A stretch of DNA of 41,606 nt from Candidatus Porisulfidus sp. TsSOB (GTDB taxonomy: Bacteria; Pseudomonadota; Gammaproteobacteria; Poriferisulfidales; Poriferisulfidaceae). Within the stretch, counting starts at the first letter, position 1, and each line of letters begins with the position of its first letter. The stretch spans positions 112,057 through 153,662 of the forward strand of contig MRSX01000001.1 in NCBI GenBank assembly GCA_002631715.1, read 5' to 3'. The notes under the pieces are model-generated. The model worked only from the letters and a program-made list of their open reading frames with translations, was not told where the DNA came from and ran no database searches. The translations under genes were made by a program, and so were the position numbers. This document shows, in pieces, positions 41,606 through 41,606 of this stretch.

Positions 41606-41606
41606 C

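Noticed and set aside
1-41606. CRISPR arrays, insertion sequences, prophage, toxin-antitoxin or defence islands.
   Set aside because: No repeat-spacer pattern, transposase, integrase or defence protein was recognised on either strand.

Overview
The window is about 41.6 kb of dense, moderately GC-rich bacterial chromosome. It most likely comes from a gammaproteobacterium. The evidence is gene content and order: msrP-msrQ, the fabD-fabG-acpP-fabF-pabC-mltG-tmk-holB run, infA beside clpA, nudJ-mnmA, alaC-hom-thrC, pcm-yqaA-nlpD, a yadG/yadH-type ABC pair, dusA and zapE. The NAD-type malate dehydrogenase is the 327-residue form common in betaproteobacteria and xanthomonads rather than the E. coli form, which suggests a lineage away from the enterics. 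No insertion sequence, integrase, phage gene, CRISPR array or rRNA was seen. No gene-free stretch exceeds about 190 bases.

Layout. 1-2.3 kb: the 3' part of a MoeB/ThiF adenylyltransferase, then the periplasmic methionine sulfoxide reductase MsrP and its heme membrane partner MsrQ. 2.3-5.9 kb: a membrane J-domain protein, a divergent alpha/beta hydrolase with an Asp nucleophile, and an NCS2 nucleobase permease with an unusual C-terminal domain. 5.9-9.7 kb: mdh, zapE, gltX and a tRNA-Glu with its own promoter. 9.7-13.2 kb: a YadGH-like ABC exporter, dusA and a FAH-family gene. 13.2-16.5 kb: an envelope-flavoured, somewhat AT-richer stretch with a metallophosphoesterase, a Tsx-like porin, an Lpp/OprI-like lipoprotein and an L,D-transpeptidase. 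16.6-24.6 kb: a class V aminotransferase facing the fatty-acid/folate/DNA-replication operon. 24.7-28.9 kb: infA, clpA, nudJ, mnmA. 29-35.4 kb: acnA, fumC, purB and a DUF1295 membrane protein. 35.5-39.1 kb: alaC-hom-thrC for threonine synthesis. 39.2-41.6 kb: a Mth938-like gene, nlpD, yqaA, pcm and probably the last codons of surE.

How the genes fit together. MoeB would help make the molybdopterin that MsrP needs. The fab genes make acyl chains on the AcpP encoded among them. The lipoprotein and the L,D-transpeptidase are plausible substrate and enzyme for anchoring the outer membrane to peptidoglycan. GltX charges the tRNA encoded just behind it. Mdh, AcnA and FumC supply three TCA-cycle steps.

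Most of the window is ordinary housekeeping sequence. The least ordinary items are: the permease with a C-terminal region that looks like a degenerate RsbW/GHKL-type ATPase fold; a perfect hairpin in that gene's leader whose right arm can also pair with the Shine-Dalgarno; an Asp-nucleophile hydrolase lacking the usual halide-binding residues; the adjacent lipoprotein/transpeptidase pair; and three convergent gene pairs whose stop codons overlap within four bases.
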